A stretch of 64,000 nucleotides of DNA, taken from Sedimenticola_A sp040506895 (GTDB lineage: Bacteria; Pseudomonadota; Gammaproteobacteria; Chromatiales; Chromatiaceae). Shown piece after piece: positions 1 to 8,138 of this stretch. Position 1 is the first letter of the stretch, and every line of letters begins with the position of its first letter. Position numbers and translations under genes: made by a program. The DNA is taken from contig JBEVVY010000001.1 of assembly GCA_040506895.1 (NCBI GenBank), positions 2,651,116-2,715,115 on the forward strand. Direction: 5' to 3'. A model generated the notes under the pieces. The model did not search any database, was not told the DNA's origin, and saw nothing but the letters and a program-made list of their open reading frames with translations.

Positions 1-1
1 T

Positions 2-676
2 GGCCTGCCCATCGCCCTGTTGGGTTGGCTTATGCCCTACAGAATGCGATCACAGGTGGGAAATCTGTGGGGCAGGTTCAATCTCCATATGCTGCGCATT
101 ATCTGTGGTCTCAAGTACGAGATCACCGGCGTGGAGAATATCCCTGAAAAGAGCGCCATCGTCCTCTCCAAGCACCAATCGGCGTGGGAGACCATCGCCC
201 TGCGCGGCCTGCTTCCCCCCGAGCAGGCCTGGGTACTGAAACGCGAACTGATGTGGATTCCGGTATTCGGCTGGGCACTGGCCGCGGTTCAGCCCATCGC
301 CATCGATCGAAAGGCCGGACGCAAGGCCGCCAAGGAGATCATAGAGAAGGGAATCGAGCGCCTGAAGAAGGGACGCCTGGTCGTGATCTTTCCCGAAGGC
401 ACCCGGGTGGCTCCCGGGGATTACAAGCGTTACGGGATCGGTGGTGCGCTTCTGGCCTCCAAATCCGGCTATCCCGTGGTGCCGATCGCGCACAACGCCG
501 GGGTCTACTGGCGCAGGCGCGGTATCAAGAAGTATCCCGGCACCATCCAGGTCGTGGTCGGCAAGCCGATCGATACGGAAGGTATGAGCACTTCGAAAAT
601 CAACGAAATGGTCGAGGAGTGGATCGAAGGGCAGGTCGCCGCTCTGCCGGGCGCGCTACCTGACACCAGCGCATGA
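2..676 (+). CDS. plsC: 1-acyl-sn-glycerol-3-phosphate acyltransferase (PlsC family), 5' end outside window
   Basis: This enzyme acylates lysophosphatidic acid to phosphatidic acid at the inner membrane during phospholipid synthesis. The frame is open to the window edge, so the start codon and the first membrane segment are probably cut off. The acyltransferase block is clear: KHQSAWE near residue 50 (an HX4E form of the usual HX4D catalytic motif) and FPEGTR about 75 residues later. The protein ends near 676 with no C-terminal extension. In gammaproteobacteria plsC commonly lies between glyS/gmhB and gyrB, which fits this position. A perfect hairpin follows at 686-709. The family is certain; the exact acyl acceptor is inferred from family and context. 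Confidence 0.9.
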   Translation, partial: GLPIALLGWLMPYRMRSQVGNLWGRFNLHMLRIICGLKYEITGVENIPEKSAIVLSKHQSAWETIALRGLLPPEQAWVLKRELMWIPVFGWALAAVQPIAIDRKAGRKAAKEIIEKGIERLKKGRLVVIFPEGTRVAPGDYKRYGIGGALLASKSGYPVVPIAHNAGVYWRRRGIKKYPGTIQVVVGKPIDTEGMSTSKINEMVEEWIEGQVAALPGALPDTSA

Positions 677-685
677 GATGTGCCT

Positions 686-709
686 GATAGTGAGCACTCA
701 CTCACTATC
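686..709 (+). terminator. Hairpin downstream of plsC, possible terminator
   Basis: GATAGTGAG (686-694) is exactly complementary to CTCACTATC (701-709), with a 6-nt loop. Only a short pyrimidine run follows, so it may be a weak or factor-assisted terminator. Confidence 0.4.
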
Positions 710-837
710 CTTTGCTCCAGTTAATGGTATCTACCTGCCGACTGCCGGTTACCAGCTGCGAATAACTGCTATTGTTTGATTGAGAGCGTTATTCCCTGCC
801 CTGATTACAGGGCTGAGACTCGGGCGGCTGACTGGGT

Positions 838-1269
838 ATGAAAAACGGTTACCTCTATATTGAAGTGAGTCCATCACATCCTGGACTCATTCACCTCGCC
901 AAAAGCCTTTCGAAACCATCCACCGAGAGCAGCGTTGGCGATGATCCCTGCATAGTCTACGTCGCTCGCTTTGATGATATCGACGCGGGGATGATGCACT
1001 GCCATGAGCTGCTGAGATTCAAACTCCATGACCTGAACAACAGGCTCTACAGGGCAGATCCTCTCAAGGCCATTGCAGCGATCGAGGCCGACAATATCGG
1101 CCACAGGCGTATTTTTCTCCACCCGGAGTGTGACTCTCTCTCGGATCTTGATCTGGAACAGGAGATCAACAGAATCAGGGAGGATAAGGTCCGCCAGAAC
1201 AGAATCTGGCAGACCATTGGAAAGATAGCCGTGGGTTTACTGATTGCCGAAGTCGTTCTGGGACTCTGA
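838..1269 (+). CDS. Small protein with GIY-YIG/T5orf172-like N-terminal fold and C-terminal membrane helix
   Basis: This is a 143-residue protein of unknown function. Residues 3-15 (GYLYIEVSPSHPG) followed by LIHLAKS resemble the start of T5orf172/MUG113-type GIY-YIG domains, which read roughly Y-Y-V-NPS-PG-KIG-T. The later pattern with an amphipathic histidine-rich stretch (MMHCHELLRFKLHDL) and a hydrophobic strand near the end also fits. The KIG glycine and the following catalytic arginine are not visible, so nuclease activity is doubtful. Residues 127-143 form a hydrophobic segment that could anchor the C terminus in the membrane. No strong ribosome binding site precedes the ATG. It lies between plsC and gyrB and converges with gyrB. 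The fold assignment is inference from pattern only. Confidence 0.6.
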   Translation: MKNGYLYIEVSPSHPGLIHLAKSLSKPSTESSVGDDPCIVYVARFDDIDAGMMHCHELLRFKLHDLNNRLYRADPLKAIAAIEADNIGHRRIFLHPECDSLSDLDLEQEINRIREDKVRQNRIWQTIGKIAVGLLIAEVVLGL

Positions 1270-1308
1270 AATCAGCGACTGGATGGGGAGTGTCGCTATC
1301 CTGCCGGT

Positions 1309-3714
1309 TTAAACGTCAAGATTTTCCACTTCAAGTGCATTTTTCTCGATGAATTCGCGTCTAGGCTCCACTTGATCGCCCATGAGCGTGGTAAATATCT
1401 CGTCAGCTCCCACTGCATCCTCAATACTCACCTGGAGAAGCCGGCGACTCTCCATATTCATGGTGGTCTCCCATAACTGTTCCGGATTCATCTCACCCAG
1501 GCCTTTGTAACGTTGGATGTGCTGACCGCGCTTGGCCTCATCCATCAACCAGGAGAGTGCCTGGCCGAGACTGGAGATCTCCCTGCGGCGTTCACCGCGC
1601 TTGATATAGGCGCCTTCGCCAATCAGTCCATCGAGCTGCGCGCCGAGCTCACTCATCTTTTTATAATCTGCACTGGTGAAGAAGCTGAGGGGCAGATAAC
1701 TGTCGGTGCTGATGCCATGAACCATCTTGGAGACCAGGATGGCAGCCGGATGTTCTTCATCGCCATCGACCATCTTCAGAATAAATCTGCTTGAAGGGCC
1801 CTGGTCAGCATTGGCACGACCGGTAAGCTCCTCCAGCCATGAATTGAATGCAGCGGTATCCGAGATCAGATCCTCATCCACAACCGGCATGTGAATTATC
1901 TTTTCGAGAATCCCATGTTCATAGCGTTTGGAGAGCCTGCGCACCGTGGCCATCGTACTCTCGTACTGCTTGGCCAGGGTCTCAAGTGCCGTGTCTGCAA
2001 GTGCGGGAGACGCTTCGTTGACGTAGAGCTCTGCATTATCCAGGGCAGTCTGCAGCAGGTACTGGTTCAGATCCGTATCATCTTTCAGGTACTGTTCCTG
2101 TTTACCCTTCTTCACCTTGTACAGCGGTGGCTGGGCAATATAGATATGACCCCGTTCGATCAGCTCGGGCATCTGGCGGTAGAAGAACGTGAGCAGCAGG
2201 GTGCGGATATGAGCGCCATCGACGTCCGCATCGGTCATGATAATGATTCTGTGATAGCGGAGCTTGTCCGGGTTGAACTCTTCGCGCCCAATACCGCAAC
2301 CGAGAGCGGTAATCAGGGTGCCCACCTCGGCCGAGGAGAGCATCTTGTCGAAGCGGGCCTTCTCCACGTTGAGGATCTTACCCTTGAGGGGAAGGATCGC
2401 CTGGGTACGACGGTCCCTGCCCTGCTTTGCAGAACCACCCGCGGAATCACCCTCCACCAGGTAGAGTTCCGAGAGTGCAGGATCCTTCTCCTGGCAATCA
2501 GCCAGTTTTCCAGGCAGACCGGCAATATCCAGTACCCCCTTGCGGCGGGTCATCTCCCTCGCCTTGCGGGCGGCCTCCCTGGCGCGGGCAGCCTCGATCA
2601 TCTTGCCAGCGATGGTCTTCGCGTCGGTGGGATTTTCCAGCAGAAACTCCGAGAGACGTTCTGCCATCACCGCCTCGACAATGCCCTTCACCTCGGATGA
2701 AACCAGCTTATCCTTGGTCTGAGACGAGAATTTTGGATCCGGCACTTTGACAGAGAGGACCGCGGTAAGTCCCTCCCTGGCATCATCACCGGAGGTATTT
2801 ACCTTCTGTTTCTTCGCCAGCGCTGCCTGTTCGATGTACTGGTTGAGGGTACGGGTCAATCCTGCCCTGAACCCGGCAAGATGGGTTCCGCCATCCCGCT
2901 GGGGAATATTGTTGGTAAAGCAGAAGATGTTCTCCTGGTAGGACTCGTTCCACTGCATCGCCAGTTCGACAGTGACATCGTTCTTCTCCACCGTGAAATG
3001 GAAGACCGTTTCGTGCAGGGGTGTCTTCTTCCGATTGAGATGCTGAACGAAGGCCATGATTCCACCTTCGTACTCGAAGATATCCTCTTTGTCAGTACGC
3101 TCATCGTGCAGAACAATTCTCACACCGGAGTTGAGAAACGAGAGTTCCCGCAGGCGCTTGGCAAGAATATCGTAGTGATACTCGATATTGGAGAAGGTAT
3201 CCGCACTCGCCTTGAAGGTGATGGAGGTACCCGACTCATCGGTCTCACCAACCTCTTCGAGGGGGGCCGTCGGTTCACCATGGTCGTAGCTCTGGGTATA
3301 GCGTTTACCGTTTTTGCAGATCTCCAGCTTCAGGGATTCGGAGAGTGCATTCACCACCGAGACACCAACACCGTGAAGACCGCCGGAAACCTTGTAGGAG
3401 TTGTCATCGAATTTACCACCCGCATGGAGAACGGTAAGGATCACCTCCGCTGCTGATCTCCCCTCCTCCGGGTGGATATCCACCGGAATACCCCGGCCAT
3501 TGTCTGAAACCGTAACTGACTCGTCATCATGGATGATTACCTTGATTTCACTGCAGTAACCGGCCAGGGCCTCATCGATCGAGTTATCAACCACCTCAAA
3601 CACCATGTGGTGCAGCCCCGTTCCGTCATCGGTATCACCGATGTACATACCCGGGCGCTTACGTACCGCATCCAGACCTTTTAGAACTTTGATGTTTGAA
3701 GAGTCGTAACTCAT
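1309..3714 (-). CDS. gyrB: DNA gyrase subunit B
   Basis: GyrB is the ATPase subunit of DNA gyrase, which introduces negative supercoils ahead of the fork. At 801 residues it matches the E. coli length (804). The GHKL ATPase motif EVVDNSIDEALAG lies near residue 40, the glycine-rich GGLHGVGVSVVN near residue 110, the TOPRIM EGDSAGGSAK near 420 and DADVDGAHI near 500. The C terminus has the QRYKGLGEMNPEQLWETT signature. The ATG at 3714 follows AGGAG at good spacing. It is the last gene of the leftward dnaA-dnaN-recF-gyrB series, and a candidate promoter of its own lies just upstream. Confidence 0.98.
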   Translation of the reverse strand: MSYDSSNIKVLKGLDAVRKRPGMYIGDTDDGTGLHHMVFEVVDNSIDEALAGYCSEIKVIIHDDESVTVSDNGRGIPVDIHPEEGRSAAEVILTVLHAGGKFDDNSYKVSGGLHGVGVSVVNALSESLKLEICKNGKRYTQSYDHGEPTAPLEEVGETDESGTSITFKASADTFSNIEYHYDILAKRLRELSFLNSGVRIVLHDERTDKEDIFEYEGGIMAFVQHLNRKKTPLHETVFHFTVEKNDVTVELAMQWNESYQENIFCFTNNIPQRDGGTHLAGFRAGLTRTLNQYIEQAALAKKQKVNTSGDDAREGLTAVLSVKVPDPKFSSQTKDKLVSSEVKGIVEAVMAERLSEFLLENPTDAKTIAGKMIEAARAREAARKAREMTRRKGVLDIAGLPGKLADCQEKDPALSELYLVEGDSAGGSAKQGRDRRTQAILPLKGKILNVEKARFDKMLSSAEVGTLITALGCGIGREEFNPDKLRYHRIIIMTDADVDGAHIRTLLLTFFYRQMPELIERGHIYIAQPPLYKVKKGKQEQYLKDDTDLNQYLLQTALDNAELYVNEASPALADTALETLAKQYESTMATVRRLSKRYEHGILEKIIHMPVVDEDLISDTAAFNSWLEELTGRANADQGPSSRFILKMVDGDEEHPAAILVSKMVHGISTDSYLPLSFFTSADYKKMSELGAQLDGLIGEGAYIKRGERRREISSLGQALSWLMDEAKRGQHIQRYKGLGEMNPEQLWETTMNMESRRLLQVSIEDAVGADEIFTTLMGDQVEPRREFIEKNALEVENLDV

Positions 3715-3740
3715 AGGGTGCTCCTGATAACAAGCTCCAT

Positions 3741-3770
3741 ATTATACACGGAGAGCATCCCTCTCCGCTT
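3741..3770 (-). promoter_or_regulatory. Candidate gyrB promoter with overlapping dyad
   Basis: On the minus strand a perfect TATAAT lies at 3741-3746, about 30 nt before the gyrB start codon. Immediately upstream is the dyad GGAGAG-CATCC-CTCTCC (3750-3766). The -35 region is weak, so this may be a regulated or supercoiling-sensitive promoter. That regulation is inference. Confidence 0.4.
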
Positions 3771-3795
3771 ACTTATTAACCAATAAATCGGTGTT

Positions 3796-4854
3796 TCAGC
3801 TTGAAATCTTTCCATGTTCCACGTGGAACATTCCATCCATGCTGAAATCAGAGAAGAGTCTTTTATCCGTTGCGGTCATAAAGGACTGCACAGATAGCTC
3901 CTTGATCCGCTCGAAGATCTTTCCGAGGTTTTCCTGATCCAGTTCTGCTGCCAGGTCATCGATCAGAAGTACCTGGTCGATTTGGCTCATGGTCCTTGTA
4001 ACCCTGATCTGTGCGATCTTCAGTGCTGCAATCAGGAGTTTCTGCTGTCCGCGGGAGGCGACTTCGGATGCCTTGTGATTATCCAGCCTGATGACAAGGT
4101 CCGCTCTTTGGGGTCCCGCCTGGGTGAAAAAGCGTTTGCAGTCGCTCTGAAAGGTTTCATCCAGGGTAGCCTTGAATCCTTTTTCCCTGTCCCAACCCGA
4201 TCTCCACTCAAAGGATCCTCCATACTGTGGAAGAAATCGATCAAGTTCTAGGTCCAGGGCATCTTTCAGATGAGTGAGGTATTTCTCCCTCTGCTCGTTC
4301 AATTGAGAGCCGGCTTTGATAAGTTCATCGTCCCAGATCCTCGCCTGGCCCTGGTCCTGTCTCAGTGCAGCATTTCGTTGATTCAACACTCTGAGATATC
4401 GGCGTATCAAAAGATTATGCGTATGTTCCACGTGGAACACACCCCAATCCAGAAATCGCCTTCGATATTCAGGACCGCGCTCAAGAAGCTGGTGCGATTG
4501 GGGTGTAATGATATGCAGGGGAATCAGGGATGCAAGATCCGAGAGCTTGCTTATTCTGTCGCCGTTGATTTTAACCTCGGTAGAACTTCTGGATTTGGAC
4601 AGTCCTATTCGGAATGCCGCATTATTCCTTTGGTACTGGGAGTATACGAAGAGGTTGTCACTGCCGTTTCTGATCAGAGGCCCAGCCTTGCTGCTTCTGA
4701 AAGAGCGGCCACGGGCGAGTAGATAAATCGCTTCGAGAAGAGAGGTTTTACCCGATCCATTACTGCCCCAGATAAGATTGTTTCCAACATCGGGGTTCAG
4801 TTCTGTCTCTTCAATATTTCTGAGGTTTGAGATCCTGAGGGATGTAATGGCCAT
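3796..4854 (-). CDS. recF: DNA replication/repair protein RecF
   Basis: RecF is an SMC-like ATPase that loads RecA at gaps through RecFOR. It is 352 residues long, close to the usual 357-370. The Walker A motif GSNGSGKT spans residues 30-37. The C-terminal half has the RGQQKLLIAALKIAQ signature region and the Walker B-like VLLIDDLAAELD. The gene sits 77 nt downstream of dnaN in the standard order. Two exact 16-bp parS palindromes are embedded in the reading frame, both read as F-H-V-E-H, so the coding sequence also serves as a ParB loading platform. Confidence 0.97.
   Translation of the reverse strand: MAITSLRISNLRNIEETELNPDVGNNLIWGSNGSGKTSLLEAIYLLARGRSFRSSKAGPLIRNGSDNLFVYSQYQRNNAAFRIGLSKSRSSTEVKINGDRISKLSDLASLIPLHIITPQSHQLLERGPEYRRRFLDWGVFHVEHTHNLLIRRYLRVLNQRNAALRQDQGQARIWDDELIKAGSQLNEQREKYLTHLKDALDLELDRFLPQYGGSFEWRSGWDREKGFKATLDETFQSDCKRFFTQAGPQRADLVIRLDNHKASEVASRGQQKLLIAALKIAQIRVTRTMSQIDQVLLIDDLAAELDQENLGKIFERIKELSVQSFMTATDKRLFSDFSMDGMFHVEHGKISS
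3815..3830. promoter_or_regulatory. parS centromere site 1 (inside 3' end of recF)
   Basis: TGTTCCACGTGGAACA is a perfect 16-bp palindrome and matches the conserved chromosomal ParB site (TGTTTCACGTGAAACA class; the TTCCACGTGGAA form is typical of pseudomonads and relatives). It lies about 24 kb from parAB and about 2.2 kb from the candidate oriC. Confidence 0.9.
4424..4439. promoter_or_regulatory. parS centromere site 2 (inside recF)
   Basis: This is a second exact copy of the 16-bp palindrome TGTTCCACGTGGAACA, 609 nt from the first. Two identical 16-mers within one gene strongly support selection for ParB binding rather than codon choice. Confidence 0.9.
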
Positions 4855-4931
4855 CAGTGTGGGCCAGGCAAGAAGATAAAGTGGATATTATCTGGGTGGG
4901 AGAGCAGTGAAAACTCCCCCACCCTTTTTGA

Positions 4932-6032
4932 TTACAGTCGCATGGGCATGACCACGTAACGACTCTCATCCGTATCCTGGTTCTGGATCAGGCAGCTGCT
5001 GTTGGCATCGCTGAGGAGAAGTTTGACCTGGTCAGTGTCGATAACATTGAGGACTTCGATCAGGTAACCCACATTGAATCCGATCACCAACTCCTCTCCG
5101 TCGTAATCGATCTCAAGCTGTTCTTCTGCCTCTTCCTGTTCTGGGTTGTGCGCCAGAAGTTCAAGCATCCCACTGGAGAACTGGAAGCGGATACCACGGT
5201 ACTTTTCATTGGAGAGGATCGATGTTCTCTGCAGGGCCTGCTTCAGGATATCTCTTTCGGTAGCTACCACCTTGTCAGTATTCGCGGGAATGACGCGCTG
5301 GTAATCAGGAAACTTCCCATCAATCAGCTTGGAAGTGAAACTGGTATCTCCCATCTTCAGGCGGATGTGGTTGCTGCTGATATCCACCTCTACAGTCTCA
5401 TCTGAATCCTCGAGCAGTCGGCCGAGTTCCAGTACCGCTTTTCTCGGCAGGATAACCTGTACATCCACACCACTCTCGATTTCGCACTGTGCTTCACTGA
5501 GTGCCAGGCGATGACCATCGGTTGCGACTGCCCTGATCATTCCGCTGCTGATCTCCATCAGCATGCCGTTGAGGTAGTACCTCACATCCTGCTGGGCCAT
5601 TGCGAACTGTGTCTTATCGATCAGTCGTTTCAGAAGCTTCTGGGTAAGAGAGAACCGCTGGCTGCTGACCGAGGGCTCGATTGCCGGGTAATCCTGTGCC
5701 GGCAGAATACCCAGGGTGAAGCGACTCTTTCCAGATCTGAGTACCGCACGTTCCCCCTCGATGCTCAGCTGTATATTGGCTTCGTCGGGGAGTGCTCTGC
5801 AGATATCGGTCAGCTTCCTGGCCGGAAGGGTGAAATCCAGTTCCCCTTCACATTCCACTGTTGCAGACGTTTTCATCTCAACTTCAAGATCAGTAGCCGT
5901 GATGTTCAGTTGACCATCTTTTGCATTGATCAACACGTTGGCCAATATCGGTAGTGTCTGTCGTCTCTCTACAACACCACCTACCTGTTGAAGTGGTTTG
6001 AGCAGATTATCCCTGTTGGTGGTGATCTTCAT
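4932..6032 (-). CDS. dnaN: DNA polymerase III beta sliding clamp
   Basis: The dimeric beta clamp tethers Pol III and many repair proteins to DNA. The 366-residue length equals that of E. coli DnaN. The start MKITTNRDNLLKPLQQVGGVVERR and the C terminus YVVMPMRL, which forms part of the hydrophobic cleft, are characteristic. It lies downstream of dnaA across a 222-nt AT-rich gap that I take as the best oriC candidate, and 77 nt upstream of recF. Confidence 0.98.
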   Translation of the reverse strand: MKITTNRDNLLKPLQQVGGVVERRQTLPILANVLINAKDGQLNITATDLEVEMKTSATVECEGELDFTLPARKLTDICRALPDEANIQLSIEGERAVLRSGKSRFTLGILPAQDYPAIEPSVSSQRFSLTQKLLKRLIDKTQFAMAQQDVRYYLNGMLMEISSGMIRAVATDGHRLALSEAQCEIESGVDVQVILPRKAVLELGRLLEDSDETVEVDISSNHIRLKMGDTSFTSKLIDGKFPDYQRVIPANTDKVVATERDILKQALQRTSILSNEKYRGIRFQFSSGMLELLAHNPEQEEAEEQLEIDYDGEELVIGFNVGYLIEVLNVIDTDQVKLLLSDANSSCLIQNQDTDESRYVVMPMRL

Positions 6033-6254
6033 ATCGAAGCTCTCTTAATAATATAAAAAGTATTTATTAAATTTACTGTTATTATTACTGGGCTGAAATT
6101 GTCTGGATAACTATTATTTCTCTTTTATTTTCAATACGTTATCCGTATTTTTCGCTGTGTAAAACCCAGGTGTAAATCTCATCTATCCTGTTTACCGATT
6201 GTGGATAACTATAACCTTTTTTATCGTCTCCGGAACACGCACAGTTTATCCACA
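6033..6254. other. oriC: Candidate chromosomal replication origin (dnaA-dnaN intergenic)
   Basis: This 222-nt gap holds two perfect DnaA boxes: TTATCCACA at 6246-6254 (plus strand) and at 6200-6208 (minus strand). One-mismatch TTATCCAGA lies at 6102-6110 on the minus strand, and TTATCCGTA, with two mismatches, at 6139-6147. Next to dnaN is a long A/T-only tract (about 6046-6090) that would suit a duplex-unwinding element. Genes to the left run leftward and most genes to the right run rightward, as expected around an origin. The dnaA-rpmH gap has only one perfect box. In some pseudomonads the functional origin is on that side, so this assignment is probable rather than certain. Confidence 0.65.
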
Positions 6255-7619
6255 TCAGCTTGTAAGAGTTCTTAACAGGTTTGCATAGTCCTCTGCAATC
6301 CGTGTATCGCTCTCCTTCAGCTCGGCAACCTTTCTCGTGGCATAGAGAACGGTGGTGTGATCGCGGCCACCAAAGGCCTCGCCTATTTCCGGAAGACTGT
6401 GACTGGTCAGTTCTTTCGCCAGGGTCATGGCGATCTGGCGCGGCCTGGCGATGGTGCGGCTGCGTTTCGCTGACAGAAGATCCGATGTCCGAATCTTGAA
6501 ATATTCACCCACGGTCTTCTGAATGTTCTCAATCGTAACCTGCTTGTCCTGTGCGGCAAGCATGTCCCTAAGGGCATCCTTGGCAAACTCCTGGGTGATC
6601 GGTCTGCCGGTGAATTCTGAGTTGGCCACGATACGTCGCAGGGCACCTTCCAGTTCGCGGATGTTTGAGCGTACCCGCTTGCCGATGAAAAAGGCCACCT
6701 CGTTGGGCAGGTCGACCCCAAAGAGCTGGTCTGCCTTGCTCTTGAGAATCGCCACGCGTGTTTCCAGGTCGGGTGGCTCGATGGCCACGGTCAATCCCCA
6801 GCCGAACCGGGATTTGAGGCGCTCCTCGAGTCCCGCCACCTCTTTTGGAAACCTGTCACTGGAGAGGATGATCTGCTGCTGGGATTCGAAAAGGGCGTTG
6901 AAGGTGTGGAAGAACTCCTCCTGGGAGCGCTCCTTACCTGCAAAAAACTGAACATCATCGATCAGCAGTGCGTTGACGGAACGGTAACGGCGTTTGAAAT
7001 CGTCAATGGTATTGTGTTGCAGCGCTTTGACCATTTCCGCCACGAAAGTTTCAGAATGGAGGTAAATCACCCTGGCCTGGGGATTTTTCTCCAGAATGGT
7101 ATTGCCGACGGCGTGCATCAGGTGGGTTTTACCCAGCCCTACCCCGCCATAGATAAACAGCGGGTTGTAGACGGTGCCGGGATTCTCGCCGATCTGCATC
7201 GAAGCCGCCCTGGCCAGCTGGTTGGATTTACCCTCGACGAAGGTATCGAAGGTGAAATCGCGGTTCAGGTTGCTATGGATCGGTTCCCCGCTCGGTTTCA
7301 CGCGAACCCGTGGCAGTGGATTTTTCTGTTCGGCGACATTACCGGAGGGCTGTTCCGGACTCTTCTCTTTCTCGGCCTTGGCCTTGCTACCGATCTCCAG
7401 AACAACTTCGGGCGGCGTACCGCCGGCCAGGTCGTTCAGAAACTGGTTGATGTGGGAGAGGTAGTGATTCTTGACCCAGTTGAGTACGAACTGGTTGGGT
7501 GCAAGCAGGCGGATGCAGGCGCCTTCGTCCACGGTCTGGAGCGGACGGATCCAGGTATTAAACTGCTGTGGAGACAACTCCCCTTCGAGGCGGTCCACAC
7601 ACTTGTTCCAAAGATCCAC
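6255..7619 (-). CDS. dnaA: Chromosomal replication initiator DnaA
   Basis: DnaA is an AAA+ protein that binds DnaA boxes and melts the origin. It is 454 residues. Domain I begins MDLWNKCVDRLEGELSPQQF, followed by a charged linker at about 80-110. The Walker A motif GGVGLGKTH is at 158-166, sensor and arginine-finger regions follow, and the domain IV box-recognition signature GGRDHTTVLYA lies near residue 435. The start codon is GTG (7617-7619 on the minus strand). A promoter candidate lies 25 nt upstream. The stop codon directly abuts a perfect DnaA box in the downstream gap. Confidence 0.98.
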   Translation of the reverse strand: MDLWNKCVDRLEGELSPQQFNTWIRPLQTVDEGACIRLLAPNQFVLNWVKNHYLSHINQFLNDLAGGTPPEVVLEIGSKAKAEKEKSPEQPSGNVAEQKNPLPRVRVKPSGEPIHSNLNRDFTFDTFVEGKSNQLARAASMQIGENPGTVYNPLFIYGGVGLGKTHLMHAVGNTILEKNPQARVIYLHSETFVAEMVKALQHNTIDDFKRRYRSVNALLIDDVQFFAGKERSQEEFFHTFNALFESQQQIILSSDRFPKEVAGLEERLKSRFGWGLTVAIEPPDLETRVAILKSKADQLFGVDLPNEVAFFIGKRVRSNIRELEGALRRIVANSEFTGRPITQEFAKDALRDMLAAQDKQVTIENIQKTVGEYFKIRTSDLLSAKRSRTIARPRQIAMTLAKELTSHSLPEIGEAFGGRDHTTVLYATRKVAELKESDTRIAEDYANLLRTLTS

Positions 7620-7643
7620 GCTTAAGCTCTCACACTCTATTTA

Positions 7644-7672
7644 TTTATATATGTACATTGACGGGGTTTCAG
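7644..7672 (-). promoter_or_regulatory. Candidate dnaA promoter
   Basis: On the minus strand CTGAAA (revcomp of 7667-7672) is followed after exactly 17 nt by TATAAA (revcomp of 7644-7649). This is a reasonable sigma-70 pair placed about 25 nt before the GTG start. Confidence 0.45.
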
Positions 7673-7806
7673 TAATGCGTGCCTGAAGAGAACGGTGGGA
7701 CCGTAAAGTGGCGAGGAAACGCATTCTTTTTTATTTGGAAGAGCGGTCGTTGCCTCTCTTCATCCCGCTTCGATCAGGGAATAGAGTCTACCCCGCTTTT
7801 TGAGAC

Positions 7807-7815
7807 TTATCCACA
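7807..7815 (+). promoter_or_regulatory. DnaA box in dnaA-rpmH intergenic region
   Basis: TTATCCACA is a perfect DnaA box. It is the only perfect one in the 373-nt gap between dnaA and rpmH (7620-7992). Otherwise this gap holds the two divergent promoter candidates and no visible gene. The box could serve dnaA autoregulation or a secondary origin element. Confidence 0.6.
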
Positions 7816-7893
7816 GGTCTTTTTGAGAAAAATGGGAGTGAAAATTCCCAAGTGGATATTACGGTTACGCCGATATTTTAAGTACCGGGTGTA

Positions 7894-7923
7894 TTGACAG
7901 CCATGGGTCGCTCAAAGTACTCT
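7894..7923 (+). promoter_or_regulatory. Candidate rpmH-rnpA promoter
   Basis: TTGACA (7894-7899), an 18-nt spacer and TACTCT (7918-7923) form a plausible sigma-70 promoter about 70 nt upstream of rpmH. It points away from dnaA. Confidence 0.5.
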
Positions 7924-7992
7924 ATGCGCCTTTTTTCAACGGCTTTTATTCGCGACGTCGGGTAGGGCCAGAATCATTACCGGTAGAGAGTC

Positions 7993-8127
7993 ATGAAAAG
8001 AACATTTCAGCCAAGCAATCTCAAGCGCGCCCGTACCCACGGTTTCCGTGCTCGCATGGCCACCCGTAACGGCCGCAAGGTGATCAACGCCCGCCGTGCC
8101 AAAGGCCGCGCCCGCCTGACCCCCTGA
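7993..8127 (+). CDS. rpmH: 50S ribosomal protein L34
   Basis: This 44-residue, strongly basic protein of the large ribosomal subunit begins MKRTFQPSNLKRARTHGFR and ends KGRARLTP, the textbook bacterial L34 sequence and length. It is too short for ordinary ORF cut-offs. It is followed after 11 nt by rnpA, the conserved pairing, and is transcribed divergently from dnaA. Confidence 0.97.
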   Translation: MKRTFQPSNLKRARTHGFRARMATRNGRKVINARRAKGRARLTP

Positions 8128-8138
8128 TCCGTCAGCTT

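Noticed and set aside
7620..7992. dnaA-rpmH gap as the sole replication origin
   Set aside because: It has only one perfect DnaA box and a less pronounced A/T tract than the dnaA-dnaN gap, although it remains a possible secondary element.
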